10,058 bases of DNA from an uncultured Bacilli bacterium (GCA_934167825.1 CAKPLY010000008.1:1-10058), one strand, 5' to 3'. Numbered from the stretch's first letter, positions 1 to 6,747 are shown. The notes: generated by a model not told the origin, from the letters alone. Numbers and translations: made by a program.

Positions 1-5
1 TTCAT
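1..5 (-). CDS. start codon of the next gene, leaving the window
   Basis: On the minus strand an AAAGGAG ribosome binding site (positions 20-14) is followed after 8 bases by an ATG at 5-3, and by a good promoter upstream (42-70). Only the start codon and two more bases are inside the window, so the product cannot be read. In several Bacillota the gene after glyS is dnaG, but nothing here tests that. Confidence 0.55.
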
Positions 6-41
6 GGTTAGGGCTCCTTTCATATTTTTATTTACAATTAA

Positions 42-70
42 ATAATATCATAATTTGGTAATTTATGCAA
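42..70 (-). promoter_or_regulatory. sigma-A type promoter for the gene after glyS
   Basis: On the minus strand TTGCAT (70-65) and TATTAT (47-42) are separated by exactly 17 bases, and TG-A precedes the -10 as an extended -10. It begins 5 bases after the glyS stop codon, so the next gene is probably transcribed separately from glyS. No terminator hairpin is seen between glyS and this promoter. Confidence 0.65.
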
Positions 71-75
71 GAAGT

Positions 76-1446
76 TTAGAATTTTATTTTACTATTTATG
101 TAAGATGTTACTTCTTCAAGTGGTAATTTTATTTGTTCCATAGTATCTCTATCTCTTATAGTTACTGTGTTATTACTTATTGTTTCTTCATCGATAGTTA
201 TACTAAATGGTGTACCAATAGCGTCTTGTCTACGATATCTTTTACCAATTGAACCAGATTCATCATAACTAGTCATAAATTCTTTTGATAAAATGTTATA
301 TACTTCTTTTGCTTTATCACTGTGATACTTTTTAACAAGAGGTAGTACTGCACATTTATATGGTGCTAGATATGGAATGAAATGCATAACTTCTCTTTCA
401 TCACCGTTATCTAACTCTTCTTTTTCATAAGAATTAAATAGCATTGCAAGAACTGTTCTATCTAGTCCATATGTTGATTCAATAATATATGGAATAAATT
501 TTTCGTTTGTTTCAGGATCTAGATATTCTTGTTTTACTCCACTGTACTCTTGGTGACGTGTTAAGTCAAAGTTAGTTCTATTATGAGTACCATTTATTTC
601 TCCCCATCCAAAAGGAAATAAATATTCTATATCACATGCTGCTTTTGCATAGTGAGCTAGTTTTTCGTGATCATGGAATCTTAATTTATCTTCAGGGATA
701 CCTAAATCCATATAGAATTTTTTACCATAGTTTTTAAAGTATTCATATAACTCCATATCAGTTCCAATTTTACAGAATGTTTGATATTCCATTTGTTCGA
801 ATTCAATTGTTCTAAAAGTAAAGTTACCTGGTGTTATTTCATTTCTAAATGCTTTACCTATTTGACCAATACTAAAAGGTAATTTAGCACGCATACTTCT
901 TTGTACATTTAAGAAGTTTACATATTCTCCTTGGGCATTTTCAGGGCGTAAATATACAACATTTTTATTATCTGTTGTTACTCCACGATATGTTTGAAAC
1001 ATTAAGTTAAATTCTCTTATGTCTGTGAAGTTACTTTTACCACATTTAGGGCATGGTACTTTGTTTTCTTTAATAAAATTCATCATTTCTTCTTTACTCA
1101 TAGCATCTCCAATAGAACTATTAGTAAAATCATTTATTAGATTGTCTACTCTATGACGTGTTTTACATTCTTTACAGTCTGCTAAAGGATCTGAGAAACT
1201 TGATACGTGACCACTTGCTTCCCAAACTCTTGGATGCATTAAGATATCTGCATCTACTTCATAGGCATTATTTCTTTCTTGAATAAATCTTTTTCTCCAT
1301 GCATCTTTTATGTTGTTTTTAAGTCTACTACCTAATGGACCGTAATCCCAAGTATTTGCTAGTCCTCCATATATTTCACTACCTTGGAAGATAAATCCAT
1401 AATTTTTGCAATAATTTACCATATCTTCCATTTTAATTTCTTTCAT
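76..1446 (-). CDS. glyS: glycine--tRNA ligase, alpha2 (GRS1) type
   Basis: This cytoplasmic class II aminoacyl-tRNA synthetase charges tRNA-Gly with glycine using ATP. Numbering from the start chosen here (456 residues, normal for the single-chain homodimeric form), a Cys4 zinc site is visible as CKEC at 91-94 and CPKC at 132-135. The class II motif 2 region starts RNEITPG near 201 and continues FRTIEFEQ. Motif 3 contains GLDR at 327-330. The anticodon-binding domain fills roughly the last 100 residues, with the usual GSIGKRYRRQD stretch. An ATG three codons upstream (1455) abuts the AAAGGA ribosome binding site, so the ATG at 1446, 8 bases from it, is preferred. Expression is controlled by the T-box leader at 1471-1606. 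It is a different family from the bacterial GlyQ/GlyS heterotetramer. All catalytic motifs look intact. Confidence 0.97.
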   Translation of the reverse strand: MKEIKMEDMVNYCKNYGFIFQGSEIYGGLANTWDYGPLGSRLKNNIKDAWRKRFIQERNNAYEVDADILMHPRVWEASGHVSSFSDPLADCKECKTRHRVDNLINDFTNSSIGDAMSKEEMMNFIKENKVPCPKCGKSNFTDIREFNLMFQTYRGVTTDNKNVVYLRPENAQGEYVNFLNVQRSMRAKLPFSIGQIGKAFRNEITPGNFTFRTIEFEQMEYQTFCKIGTDMELYEYFKNYGKKFYMDLGIPEDKLRFHDHEKLAHYAKAACDIEYLFPFGWGEINGTHNRTNFDLTRHQEYSGVKQEYLDPETNEKFIPYIIESTYGLDRTVLAMLFNSYEKEELDNGDEREVMHFIPYLAPYKCAVLPLVKKYHSDKAKEVYNILSKEFMTSYDESGSIGKRYRRQDAIGTPFSITIDEETISNNTVTIRDRDTMEQIKLPLEEVTSYINSKIKF

Positions 1447-1470
1447 TTTTTTCATCCTTTCTTTGTTTAC

Positions 1471-1500
1471 AAAAAGAAAAATCCCTAAAAGTATAAGGAC
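1471..1500 (-). terminator. T-box conditional terminator
   Basis: On the minus strand GTCCTTA (1500-1494) pairs with TAGGGAT (1487-1481), including G-T wobbles, across a 6-base loop, and is followed by TTTTCTTTTT (1480-1471). The left arm is shared with the antiterminator, so the two structures exclude each other. Because no other terminator is seen after abiEii, this one would also stop read-through from the toxin operon. Confidence 0.8.
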
Positions 1501-1606
1501 GATATATATACCGTGGTTCCACCTTATTTATTCTTTTAAGAATCTCTCTTTTGTTTTTTAATTGCTGATGTAGTTTACCATCCTACGTCTTCGCTTTTCT
1601 TAATAC
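1471..1606 (-). ncRNA. glycine-type T-box leader of glyS
   Basis: The leader contains the T-box core AAGGTGGAACCACGG (1524-1510, minus strand). An antiterminator can be folded exactly: TAAGG (1526-1522) pairs with CCTTA (1498-1494), leaving the canonical 7-base bulge TGGAACC (1521-1515), and ACGG (1514-1511) pairs with TCGT (1502-1499). The bulge TGGA complements a tRNA ending UCCA, and U is the discriminator base of bacterial tRNA-Gly. A competing terminator uses the same CCTTA strand. Uncharged tRNA-Gly should stabilise the antiterminator and allow glyS transcription. Only about 80 bases lie between the predicted transcription start and the antiterminator. They hold one hairpin (1594-1564) with Gly codons in or next to its loop, so the tRNA-reading part is unusually small. 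The T-box itself is secure; its 5' limit depends on the promoter assignment. Confidence 0.88.
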
Positions 1607-1612
1607 AATTTA

Positions 1613-1641
1613 ATTTTAGCACATTTAATTTGTTTTATCAA
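1613..1641 (-). promoter_or_regulatory. glyS promoter
   Basis: On the minus strand TTGATA (1641-1636) and TAAAAT (1618-1613) are spaced by 17 bases, with TGC before the -10 (extended -10). Predicted transcription start is near 1606. The abiE-flanking palindrome ends only 15 bases upstream of the -35 box. Confidence 0.65.
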
Positions 1642-1656
1642 GTGTTTTATAACTTT

Positions 1657-1702
1657 TTTCCAAACACGATTAAATTATATAATTTTTAATCATGTTTGAA
1701 AC
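1657..1702. repeat. abiE-flanking palindromic element, copy A (distal)
   Basis: CAAACACGATTAAA (1661-1674) is the reverse complement of 1685-1698 except for one base, with a 10-base centre. By hand alignment it matches copy B at 3180-3225 over 46 gapless positions, with about 37 identical. The 16-base core CACGATTAAATTATAT is exact in both. It lies between the abiEii stop and the glyS promoter. Neither strand has a U-tract after the stem, so it is not an obvious terminator. A second AbiEi operator, or one end of an inserted cassette, are the likely readings. Confidence 0.8.
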
Positions 1703-1734
1703 TGTGACGTTTTAATTAGTTGTTGTATATAAAA

Positions 1735-2586
1735 TTAAACCTCAACGGTAACTATAACATCATTAATTATTTTAATTGCTTTAATTGTATCTTTAAAAGA
1801 TATATCTTTTGCGTAGTCGTAATTGTGTTGGTAACTATTCCATAATGTTTTCAATCTTATATCATCGCTAATTAGTTCTATGTAATCAAGTGATTTTTCT
1901 ATAATTTCTAATGTTTTACGATTTCTTGCAGTATTTATTATTGCTTTTCTCAAAATATTTTTGTTTATTTCATTCCACTTTAAGTTAACAAACATATATA
2001 TATCATAATAATCTTTCATTCTTGTATTATCAACATTTCTGCTGATAATTGACTCGAACTTTTCTGCAAGTATTGTCTCGTAATTATACGACATAATATT
2101 AATAATTTCATTATCAAATAATGTAGTATATTTAAATTCTATTTCTTTATATGTTATAACATCTCCCACAGTAATATCAATCATTAAATTAGTTTTCAAA
2201 CCATCAAATTCTGCTTTTAAATTTATGTTAAATCCTGAATATAATTCTTCTTCTCGTATGTCTTTGATGTTTTCTATTTCTAAATTGATATTGTCCCCTA
2301 TATCAATACTAATTATTTCATTAATAATCTTTTTAATAATTTCTTTATCTAAAGGTAATCCTTTAATTGTTGTATCAAGGTCCATTGTACTTCTCAAATT
2401 TACTCCAAAAATAGATGATAATAATAATCCACCTTTAATAATAAATTTATCTTTATAATTAGATAGTGATATTCTTTTAAGTAATGATTCGAACATAAAG
2501 TTTTGTATTATATACTTGTTAGGTATATTATTGACATGTGCTAGGTTAGATGCTTTAGCTTTTAAACTATCTCTATTTTTAATCAT
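1735..2586 (-). CDS. abiEii: AbiEii-family nucleotidyltransferase toxin (type IV toxin-antitoxin)
   Basis: This 283-residue protein matches the AbiEii/AbiGii DUF1814 nucleotidyltransferase fold. Visible motifs are KGG at 51-53 followed by the metal-binding pair D69 and D71 (TMDLD), a third acidic residue D137 in MIDITVGD, and the family's helical signature AEKFESIISR at 174-183 with RMKDYYD at 189-195. AbiEii toxins are GTP-binding nucleotidyltransferases that arrest growth. Related MenT toxins add pyrimidines to the 3' ends of tRNAs; whether this one does so is unknown. The start overlaps the abiEi stop as ATGA, indicating translational coupling, with an AGGTG ribosome binding site inside abiEi. 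All catalytic positions are present and there is no frameshift, so the toxin looks active. No terminator is seen after it. Confidence 0.92.
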   Translation of the reverse strand: MIKNRDSLKAKASNLAHVNNIPNKYIIQNFMFESLLKRISLSNYKDKFIIKGGLLLSSIFGVNLRSTMDLDTTIKGLPLDKEIIKKIINEIISIDIGDNINLEIENIKDIREEELYSGFNINLKAEFDGLKTNLMIDITVGDVITYKEIEFKYTTLFDNEIINIMSYNYETILAEKFESIISRNVDNTRMKDYYDIYMFVNLKWNEINKNILRKAIINTARNRKTLEIIEKSLDYIELISDDIRLKTLWNSYQHNYDYAKDISFKDTIKAIKIINDVIVTVEV

Positions 2587-3170
2587 TGCAACACCTCGAA
2601 AGTGTCTCTTACTTTATCATAAATGTTCATTTTTTTTGCGTATTCATACAATTTTAATGTATTCTTATTTTTGCTATAAAAGTATTCTCTAATAGTCTTA
2701 TTAAAAATTTCAGCATCAATTTTCTTTTTGTTTTTAATGATATCACAGATTGTTCTTTCTAAATCATAAACTTTAATGATATTTCCTGAATCTAATTTAT
2801 AGTTTGTAACTCCTAAATCTAATAAGTCTTTTTTTGTATAAAATAAATTTACATTACTATTTTTTTGTAGTGAGCCATTATAACCATTATTAATTGTAAT
2901 GTCATACTTAATTGGAATTCTATTTGAAAAGCCATATAGATAAAGCGCAGTTGCATTTGAATAAATTGCATTTTTACTTTTGCTTTGTAAAATAACAAAC
3001 TCATCTGCTAAAACATTTTTCTTTGTATATACACCACGACTTACTCTTTCAATTTTTGTTTCTTTCACAAGCTTGGTAAGATAAGTTCTTGGAATATTAT
3101 TGTTAACAACATCTTTAGTATTTAGGTATCCATTTCTAAATAATTTTAAAATTTTATTTTCATATCCCAT
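2583..3170 (-). CDS. abiEi: AbiEi-family antitoxin and autorepressor
   Basis: This 195-residue protein has the AbiEi layout. An N-terminal winged-helix DNA-binding domain covers roughly residues 1-50 (LNTKDVVNNNIPRTYL, then a wing near VSRGVYTKK). An antitoxin domain follows, with the family-typical ATALYLYGFSNRIP near 73-86 and DLERTICDII near 136-145. AbiEi proteins bind inverted repeats in their own promoter to repress the operon, and they neutralise AbiEii without forming a stable complex (type IV). The promoter here lies inside a long inverted repeat (3180-3225), exactly where such an operator is expected. The ribosome binding site AAAGGA lies 11 bases before the ATG. Isoleucine is encoded by ATT (15) or ATC (3) and never ATA by hand count, unlike the ATA-rich flippase and peptidase genes, which suggests acquisition. 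Confidence 0.92.
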   Translation of the reverse strand: MGYENKILKLFRNGYLNTKDVVNNNIPRTYLTKLVKETKIERVSRGVYTKKNVLADEFVILQSKSKNAIYSNATALYLYGFSNRIPIKYDITINNGYNGSLQKNSNVNLFYTKKDLLDLGVTNYKLDSGNIIKVYDLERTICDIIKNKKKIDAEIFNKTIREYFYSKNKNTLKLYEYAKKMNIYDKVRDTFEVLQ

Positions 3171-3179
3171 GTTATCACT

Positions 3180-3225
3180 TTTCCTTTCACGATTAAATTA
3201 TATCACATTTAATCGTGTTTGGAAA
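3180..3225. repeat. abiE operator palindrome, copy B (proximal)
   Basis: CACGATTAAA (3188-3197) and TTTAATCGTG (3208-3217) form a perfect 10-bp inverted repeat around a 10-base centre. Outer arms TTTCC/GGAAA extend it to 18 bp with a 3-base mismatch. A further half-site GTGTTTG occurs at 3215-3221 and again at 3228-3234. The element covers the whole abiEi promoter, as expected for an AbiEi autorepression site. It is duplicated at 1657-1702. Confidence 0.82.
3197..3225 (-). promoter_or_regulatory. abiE promoter inside the operator
   Basis: A perfect TATAAT (3202-3197) preceded by TGA (extended -10) lies in the centre of the palindrome. A weak -35, TTTCCA (3225-3220), lies 17 bases upstream. 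Binding of AbiEi to the repeat would block this promoter directly. Confidence 0.7.
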
Positions 3226-3244
3226 TAGTGTTTGAAGTTTTTGT

Positions 3245-3275
3245 AAAAAAAACTATATATATTGTGTATATAGTT
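3245..3275 (-). terminator. terminator of the flippase-peptidase unit
   Basis: On the minus strand AACTATATA (3275-3267) pairs perfectly with TATATAGTT (3259-3251) across a 7-base loop, and the transcript continues with a run of T to 3245. It begins 2 bases after the peptidase stop codon and separates that unit from abiE. Confidence 0.85.
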
Positions 3276-3277
3276 TG

Positions 3278-4444
3278 TTATTTATGATTAACTAAAGTCT
3301 TAGATAGAATCTTATTATCTAGTAGGTTTTCTTTTGATATTCCTAGATTAGAGAATGAATCAATACTTTCTGTACATTGATAACTTGATAGTGATTTATC
3401 AAATTCATACATAAATTTTTCTTTATCTTTAGTAAACTCTTCATACATATATATACTTGCTAGATTACCTAGGGCATATATAAAAGTATTTACGTATGAT
3501 ACACTATCATCTTTATTTGGAAGATTATGATAGTTAGTAGTATTTTTTATTATGTCTAGGCATTTTATTGCTTCTTCATCTTGAATAGTAAGTAAGCCAT
3601 CAATTAACTCTATATCATCTATTTTTAATATTGCAAGCATTGTACTAAAATATGTGAATATATCTTTGTAGTTATGATCTAGACAGATATTTACACTATC
3701 TAAGTACAGTTTGTTTTCTTTTAGATAATTTAAGAAAGCATTTTCAAAGAAGCATGAAGATATTTCATAATATGGAGTTTTATATGCTAGTTGATTTAAA
3801 GTGGTATTATTTGACTTGGCATTTATATTCATTTCTACAGAGTGACCAAATTCATGAGCAAGAACTTGTGCTAGATATAAATTCATACCAAAGTTTTCTT
3901 CGAGAAAGATATAATTTTTACCTAGTTTTCCTAGTTGAAGTGTTAGTCCTGAATATACTTCTTGTTCTTCTTCATAGTTCAATAGATCAGTTAGGAATAT
4001 TTCATAGTCTTTATATTTTTTTATAAAATAATCATTATATTTCTTACCAAGATGCTTAGTAAACATATTTAACAGTTCAATTATATTAATTGGATTAATT
4101 CTTTTTAGATTACTATGAGGTGTGTTATATCTATAAAAATTAAAGTTAGTTTTATCATATGCTTCAAGTACATTTAGAGATAGTTTGATATAGAATTCTT
4201 GATCTTTAAAGATATTTTCTATAAAAGATTGATAATAAGATAATTCTATATTGCTACATATATTATATATGTCATCATCATTACTCCATATCATTTTACT
4301 ATTACTAAAGGGATATACTCTGTTATATAACTCTTCAAAAGATAGTAGATCTGTTGCTACTAGTTTTTTCTTACCTTTAGTATTTGCTCTATTATATATG
4401 TTATTCATTTTCTTAAGTTCTTGTGCTAAAATTTTCTTTTCCAT
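3278..4444 (-). CDS. short M3-family (oligoendopeptidase F-like) zinc metallopeptidase
   Basis: This 388-residue protein carries the gluzincin motif HEFGH at 197-201 (H197, E198, H201) and a third zinc ligand E227 in EISSCFFEN. The spacing and context match the M3 family, where HEFGH is followed about 25 residues later by an E-x-x-S-x-x-x-E segment. The C-terminal stretch with YALGNLASIYMYEEF also resembles PepF. M3 enzymes cut short peptides in the cytoplasm, and no signal peptide is seen. PepF proteins are usually around 560-600 residues with the motif near the middle to C-terminal half, so this one lacks roughly 190 residues of N-terminal helical lobe. The start has an AAGGTG site 7 bases upstream. 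It follows the flippase gene by 47 bases and is probably co-transcribed. Substrate is unknown. Confidence 0.85.
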   Translation of the reverse strand: MEKKILAQELKKMNNIYNRANTKGKKKLVATDLLSFEELYNRVYPFSNSKMIWSNDDDIYNICSNIELSYYQSFIENIFKDQEFYIKLSLNVLEAYDKTNFNFYRYNTPHSNLKRINPINIIELLNMFTKHLGKKYNDYFIKKYKDYEIFLTDLLNYEEEQEVYSGLTLQLGKLGKNYIFLEENFGMNLYLAQVLAHEFGHSVEMNINAKSNNTTLNQLAYKTPYYEISSCFFENAFLNYLKENKLYLDSVNICLDHNYKDIFTYFSTMLAILKIDDIELIDGLLTIQDEEAIKCLDIIKNTTNYHNLPNKDDSVSYVNTFIYALGNLASIYMYEEFTKDKEKFMYEFDKSLSSYQCTESIDSFSNLGISKENLLDNKILSKTLVNHK

Positions 4445-4491
4445 TATGTTTCACCTTTTTCAATATAACATATATTTATTTAGTTTAGGTG

Positions 4492-6021
4492 TTAATTAAC
4501 CTCTTGTTTACTTCTTTTTAATAATTTCTTACATCTTTCAATTAAGTTATTAGCATATTTATTTTTTAGAGATAATATACCTAGTATTAGAAAAGATATT
4601 GAAATAAAAAGTAATCCTAAAATTAAGACAGTAGTTATTATGTTAGTTAGGGATGAGTAAAATAGATCTTCTATATATTTCATTATAAATAATAATATAG
4701 AGAATGCTATAAAGATATAGGTATAATTAATAAAGATATTCTTATGCTTTTGAATTAAGATATTTTTTTCTACATAGTTAATTCTCATTATTAGATATAC
4801 TATATATGACACAGAGGTTCCTATAAGTAAACCATTTAGTTTATATCTACCTACTAGTAAGAGAGATATAATTAGATTAATTATCATACTTATAAATAGT
4901 TGTTTTTTACTCTCTTTAAATTTTCCAGATGAGTTTATTAATGCTGTTAGAGGTAAGGTTATGATTCTTATAAATGTTATTATACTAAATAATGATATGG
5001 TAGTATATGGTAAGATATAGTTTTCTTTGTTAATCCATAATGATATAAAACTTCTTATACCTAGAGTAAAACATATTATTATAGAAAATGATAGTATAGT
5101 AAATAGTATCAATAATTCCATAAATAAGGGATATACTTTATCAGTTTCATTTTTTACTAAGACATTACCAAATGAACTTACTACAGCATTACTTATTTTA
5201 GTAGATACTTCGATTAGATATCTAGTTATAAAGATATAACTAGTATATATACTTACTGTTATGGGTCCTAGAAAGATAAATGATAGTATGGCATCCATGT
5301 TATTTAGTATTAGATTATTTATAGTGATACCTGCGATATCATATGTCATTTTAAACATCTTTGTATCTTCATTTTTTACTTGCTTTAAGTATTTATATTT
5401 TTTAAAAAGAATAGTTCTTATTATTATTTCTTCAAGTGTTTTTGCTAGTAATATTACGATAGATATAGATATTAGATTTTGTGTTTTCTTTACTGCGATA
5501 ATTAAAAATATATCACATAGTAGTTTTGTTATGTTAAAGATAAGGGAATAGATATATTTACTTTGATCTGCAGTAAAAATAGACTGAGCAGTTTGTCCTA
5601 CTCCAAAATAACTTATTAAGTAAGATAATGATATTATTAAGTATGTTAAGATTACTTCAAAGCGATATGTTCCTTCGAAGTTATAGAATAAATATAGTAT
5701 TAGGCTTAATAAGAAAGTCAAAGACATTATTACTAGTCCTAGTTTTTTAAAGATTGTTCTACCACCTGTGTATACTCTATTTATGCTTCTTTTGTCATCA
5801 TTTGCAAAGTGTTTATATAAATAGAAAGTTAGGGCGTCTCCAAAACCTATTTGTGCTAAAAAGACATAGGTTATTATTTGATTTATTGTTTGGTAGTAAC
5901 CATTACCAATGTCTCCTAAAACACTTATTATTACTCTTACTTTAAATAGTCCTATTACCCCTATTAGAATGTATGGGATAATATCTGTTATCATGTTTAA
6001 AAATATTTTCTTAGTTCTCAT
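4492..6021 (-). CDS. oligosaccharide flippase-like membrane protein (MOP superfamily)
   Basis: This 509-residue integral membrane protein has about 12-14 hydrophobic helices, the first at roughly residues 11-34 and the last near 457-483, with a basic C-terminal tail. The N-terminal pattern, with VRVIISVLGDIGNGYYQ followed by a helix and AQIGFGDAL, is typical of Wzx/RfbX-type polysaccharide exporters, which flip lipid-linked sugars across the membrane. No glycosyltransferase, polymerase or other sugar gene lies beside it, so the substrate cannot be inferred. Its only operon partner is the short M3 peptidase downstream. The start has a GAGGT site 9 bases upstream. Isoleucine codons are mostly ATA. 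The gene looks intact. Confidence 0.85.
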   Translation of the reverse strand: MRTKKIFLNMITDIIPYILIGVIGLFKVRVIISVLGDIGNGYYQTINQIITYVFLAQIGFGDALTFYLYKHFANDDKRSINRVYTGGRTIFKKLGLVIMSLTFLLSLILYLFYNFEGTYRFEVILTYLIISLSYLISYFGVGQTAQSIFTADQSKYIYSLIFNITKLLCDIFLIIAVKKTQNLISISIVILLAKTLEEIIIRTILFKKYKYLKQVKNEDTKMFKMTYDIAGITINNLILNNMDAILSFIFLGPITVSIYTSYIFITRYLIEVSTKISNAVVSSFGNVLVKNETDKVYPLFMELLILFTILSFSIIICFTLGIRSFISLWINKENYILPYTTISLFSIITFIRIITLPLTALINSSGKFKESKKQLFISMIINLIISLLLVGRYKLNGLLIGTSVSYIVYLIMRINYVEKNILIQKHKNIFINYTYIFIAFSILLFIMKYIEDLFYSSLTNIITTVLILGLLFISISFLILGILSLKNKYANNLIERCKKLLKRSKQEVN

Positions 6022-6042
6022 ATATAATACCTCTATGATATT

Positions 6043-6071
6043 ATTATAAAATATTACATTAAAAAAAACAA
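6043..6071 (-). promoter_or_regulatory. promoter of the flippase-peptidase unit
   Basis: On the minus strand TTGTTT (6071-6066) and a perfect TATAAT (6048-6043) are 17 bases apart. The -35 box lies inside the rpmF terminator, so the two units are packed back to back. Confidence 0.55.
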
Positions 6072-6082
6072 CTATTTAGTTG
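6061..6082 (-). terminator. terminator of the rpsP-rpmF operon
   Basis: On the minus strand CAACT (6082-6078) pairs with AGTTG (6073-6069) across a 4-base loop and is followed by eight T. The hairpin includes the rpmF stop codon. The stem is short, so some read-through into the flippase gene is possible. Confidence 0.65.
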
Positions 6083-6254
6083 CTTCTTTATTAGTATTTG
6101 CTCCTTTATAGAATCCACAGCTAGGACATGCTCTATGAGGTCTTATCATTTCACCACAGTTAGAACATTTAACAAGTCCATTTGCAGTTATTTTATAATG
6201 AGTTCTTCTCATTCTTTTTCTTGTTTTACTTATTTTTCTAAATGGAACTGCCAT
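6072..6254 (-). CDS. rpmF: 50S ribosomal protein L32
   Basis: This 60-residue protein starts MAVPFRKISKTRKRMRRTHY, the standard basic L32 N-terminus. It contains a complete zinc ribbon, CSNC at 30-33 and CPSC at 43-46, so it is the zinc-binding (C+) form. It binds 23S rRNA in the large subunit. A strong AAGGAGG site precedes the ATG. It follows the DUF177 gene by 12 bases, an arrangement widely conserved in bacteria. Confidence 0.98.
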   Translation of the reverse strand: MAVPFRKISKTRKRMRRTHYKITANGLVKCSNCGEMIRPHRACPSCGFYKGANTNKEATK

Positions 6255-6266
6255 TTTATTTCCTCC

Positions 6267-6743
6267 TTACTTTTCTAATAATTTAGATAATCCACTGAAT
6301 GGATTATTTTTTTCTTTTACTTTAGATAATTCTTCTTCAGTAATAAGTCTCCATCCATCTCCTTCCATGTGTATGTTTCTATTTTCTTCTTTAACTACTT
6401 TGGAAGGTACTTCTACTAAGATATTTTCAAATATTACATTAGTTATATCAATACTGTTATTTATTACTTTTGTAGTTTCTTCTAGATATTCATAGATAGT
6501 TGTATCAAAGTTATATGGTACTTCTTCTAGTGTTATATCATCACTTAATATCATTGTACCTTTTAGTGAACCTTCTAATAAAAGGTTGCCATCTGCGTCT
6601 TTTGATATTTTTGCTTTTAGATATACATTATGTAAGTCTTTAATAGCAGTATTAGTAAGTATAGACTTATCTAAGTTTACTTCCTCTTCTATATTTATAC
6701 TACTAGTAATATTTGTTAATAGTTTAGTTAAATCAATTATCAT
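6267..6743 (-). CDS. DUF177 (YceD/YlbN family) protein
   Basis: This 158-residue acidic protein has the DUF177 layout. A beta-rich N-terminal half contains GNLLLEGSLKGTMILSD, a central Glu-rich segment follows, and the C-terminus is the family-typical NPFSGLSKLLEK. Family members are needed for normal 23S rRNA accumulation in bacteria and plastids and are almost always encoded just before rpmF, as here. The cysteine motif seen in some members is absent. It starts 4 bases after the folD stop. The molecular activity of the family is not fully known. Confidence 0.9.
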   Translation of the reverse strand: MIIDLTKLLTNITSSINIEEEVNLDKSILTNTAIKDLHNVYLKAKISKDADGNLLLEGSLKGTMILSDDITLEEVPYNFDTTIYEYLEETTKVINNSIDITNVIFENILVEVPSKVVKEENRNIHMEGDGWRLITEEELSKVKEKNNPFSGLSKLLEK

Positions 6744-6747
6744 GTTA

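Noticed and set aside
1661..1698. Inverted repeat as a terminator for abiEii
   Set aside because: On the minus strand the stem is followed by an A-rich run, and on the plus strand by GAAACTG, so no U-tract exists. Its near-identity to the abiE operator explains it better.
2225..5945. Plus-strand open frames inside abiEii, the peptidase and the flippase
   Set aside because: They are antisense frames across membrane or AT-rich coding sequence, have no ribosome binding sites or recognisable domains, and fully overlap convincing minus-strand genes.
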